64,000 bases of DNA from Streptomyces sp. Je 1-332 (GTDB taxonomy: Bacteria; Actinomycetota; Actinomycetes; Streptomycetales; Streptomycetaceae): the NCBI RefSeq assembly GCF_040730185.1, contig NZ_CP160402.1, forward strand, positions 5,456,001 through 5,520,000, in the 5' to 3' direction. The notes under the pieces are model-generated. The model was not told the DNA's origin, searched no databases, and saw only the letters and a list, made by a program, of their open reading frames with translations. The translations under genes and the position numbers were made by a program. Below are positions 63,772 to 64,000 of this stretch, in pieces; the first letter of the stretch is position 1, and the number at the start of each line of letters is the position of its first letter.

Positions 63772-64000
63772 CTACGCAGCGCTTACGCCGAGATGAACCA
63801 CGTCGGGTACGCCTCGGGCAACGGGGATCTCTTCCGTCCGTACCGACTGGAATCCGGCATTCCGTAGAGCGAAGTCGAAAGCGGACGAGGGCTGGGCGGA
63901 CCACACGGCGAGCACTCCACCGGGCTTGAGGCGGGCCTGACAGGCAGCCAGACCGGCAGGCGAATAGAGGGAGTTGTTGTCCTCCGTCACCGTCCAGTCC
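63772..64000 (-). CDS. Spermidine-synthase-like protein, partial
   Basis: The 3' end of a gene that enters from beyond the window. The visible C-terminal residues (DWTVTEDNNSLYSPAGLAAC, KPGGVLAVWSAQP and DVVHLGVSAA) match the C-terminal part of spermidine/spermine-synthase-fold proteins common in Streptomyces; a true polyamine substrate is not established. Coding runs to the last base of the window. Confidence 0.75.
   Translation of the reverse strand, partial: DWTVTEDNNSLYSPAGLAACQARLKPGGVLAVWSAQPSSAFDFALRNAGFQSVRTEEIPVARGVPDVVHLGVSAA

Overview
The window is chromosomal DNA of a Streptomyces species. GC content is very high, codon third positions are almost all G or C, GTG and TTG starts are common, and several genes are diagnostic of the genus: the das chitobiose system with its regulator DasR, SigH with its anti-sigma partner, WblE, and the nickel superoxide dismutase pair SodN/SodX. 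The order of the conserved blocks agrees with what I remember of the S. coelicolor core chromosome from nrdB/nrdA to the 2-oxoglutarate dehydrogenase gene. No rRNA, tRNA, CRISPR array or replication origin was seen.

Layout. 1-3.8 kb: class Ia ribonucleotide reductase (nrdA, nrdB) behind tandem NrdR boxes and a cobalamin riboswitch. 3.85-8.2 kb: two monocarboxylate/pyruvate-type transporters, each with its own small partner protein (SSS symporter + DUF3311; CstA + YbdD). 8.4-9.1 kb: a cysteine-rich secreted protein. 9.1-15.9 kb: the aminosugar locus, with DasR, the DasABC importer, the DasD glucosaminidase and NagB, and DasR operators before dasA and nagB. 16.1-18.3 kb: a PdtaS-type sensor kinase and the WhiB1-like WblE. 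18.6-25.9 kb: lipid kinase, SigH and its antagonist, zinc-finger protein, Na+/H+ antiporter, PLP enzyme, cell-wall amidase. 26-28.7 kb: a cyclic-nucleotide-domain (family 2B) encapsulin shell gene followed by a polyprenyl diphosphate synthase, probably shell and cargo.

31.3-42.7 kb looks accessory: PNPOx protein, SigJ-like ECF sigma factor, OtrA-type ribosomal protection gene with an overlapping leader ORF, LysE exporter, ArsR/coiled-coil/MMPL operon, a resolvase-like gene broken by an in-frame TGA, an HTH-TPR regulator with a YdcF protein, a frameshifted WbqC gene and an integrase remnant. The remnant ends at the terminator of sodN, whose 3' UTR is expected to carry the small RNA s-SodF.

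42.8-51 kb: sodN/sodX, CGNR regulator, methyltransferase, a secreted protein, a polar amino-acid ABC importer and an IS605-type TnpB-only element. 51.1-64 kb: malic enzyme, an MDR oxidoreductase, a two-gene operon that looks like a split ClpC2 (HTH repressor plus Clp N-domain), a PadR/DUF4097 pair, the fused E1-E2 2-oxoglutarate decarboxylase, a two-component system, and the end of a spermidine-synthase-like gene that runs off the window.

The most interesting candidates are the encapsulin/polyprenyl synthase pair, the split ClpC2-like operon, the leader ORF overlapping the OtrA-type gene, the sodN 3' UTR next to recombination debris, and an extra DasR-like operator upstream of the PdtaS-type kinase. 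Functions come from motif recognition and memory of the families; no database search was run.
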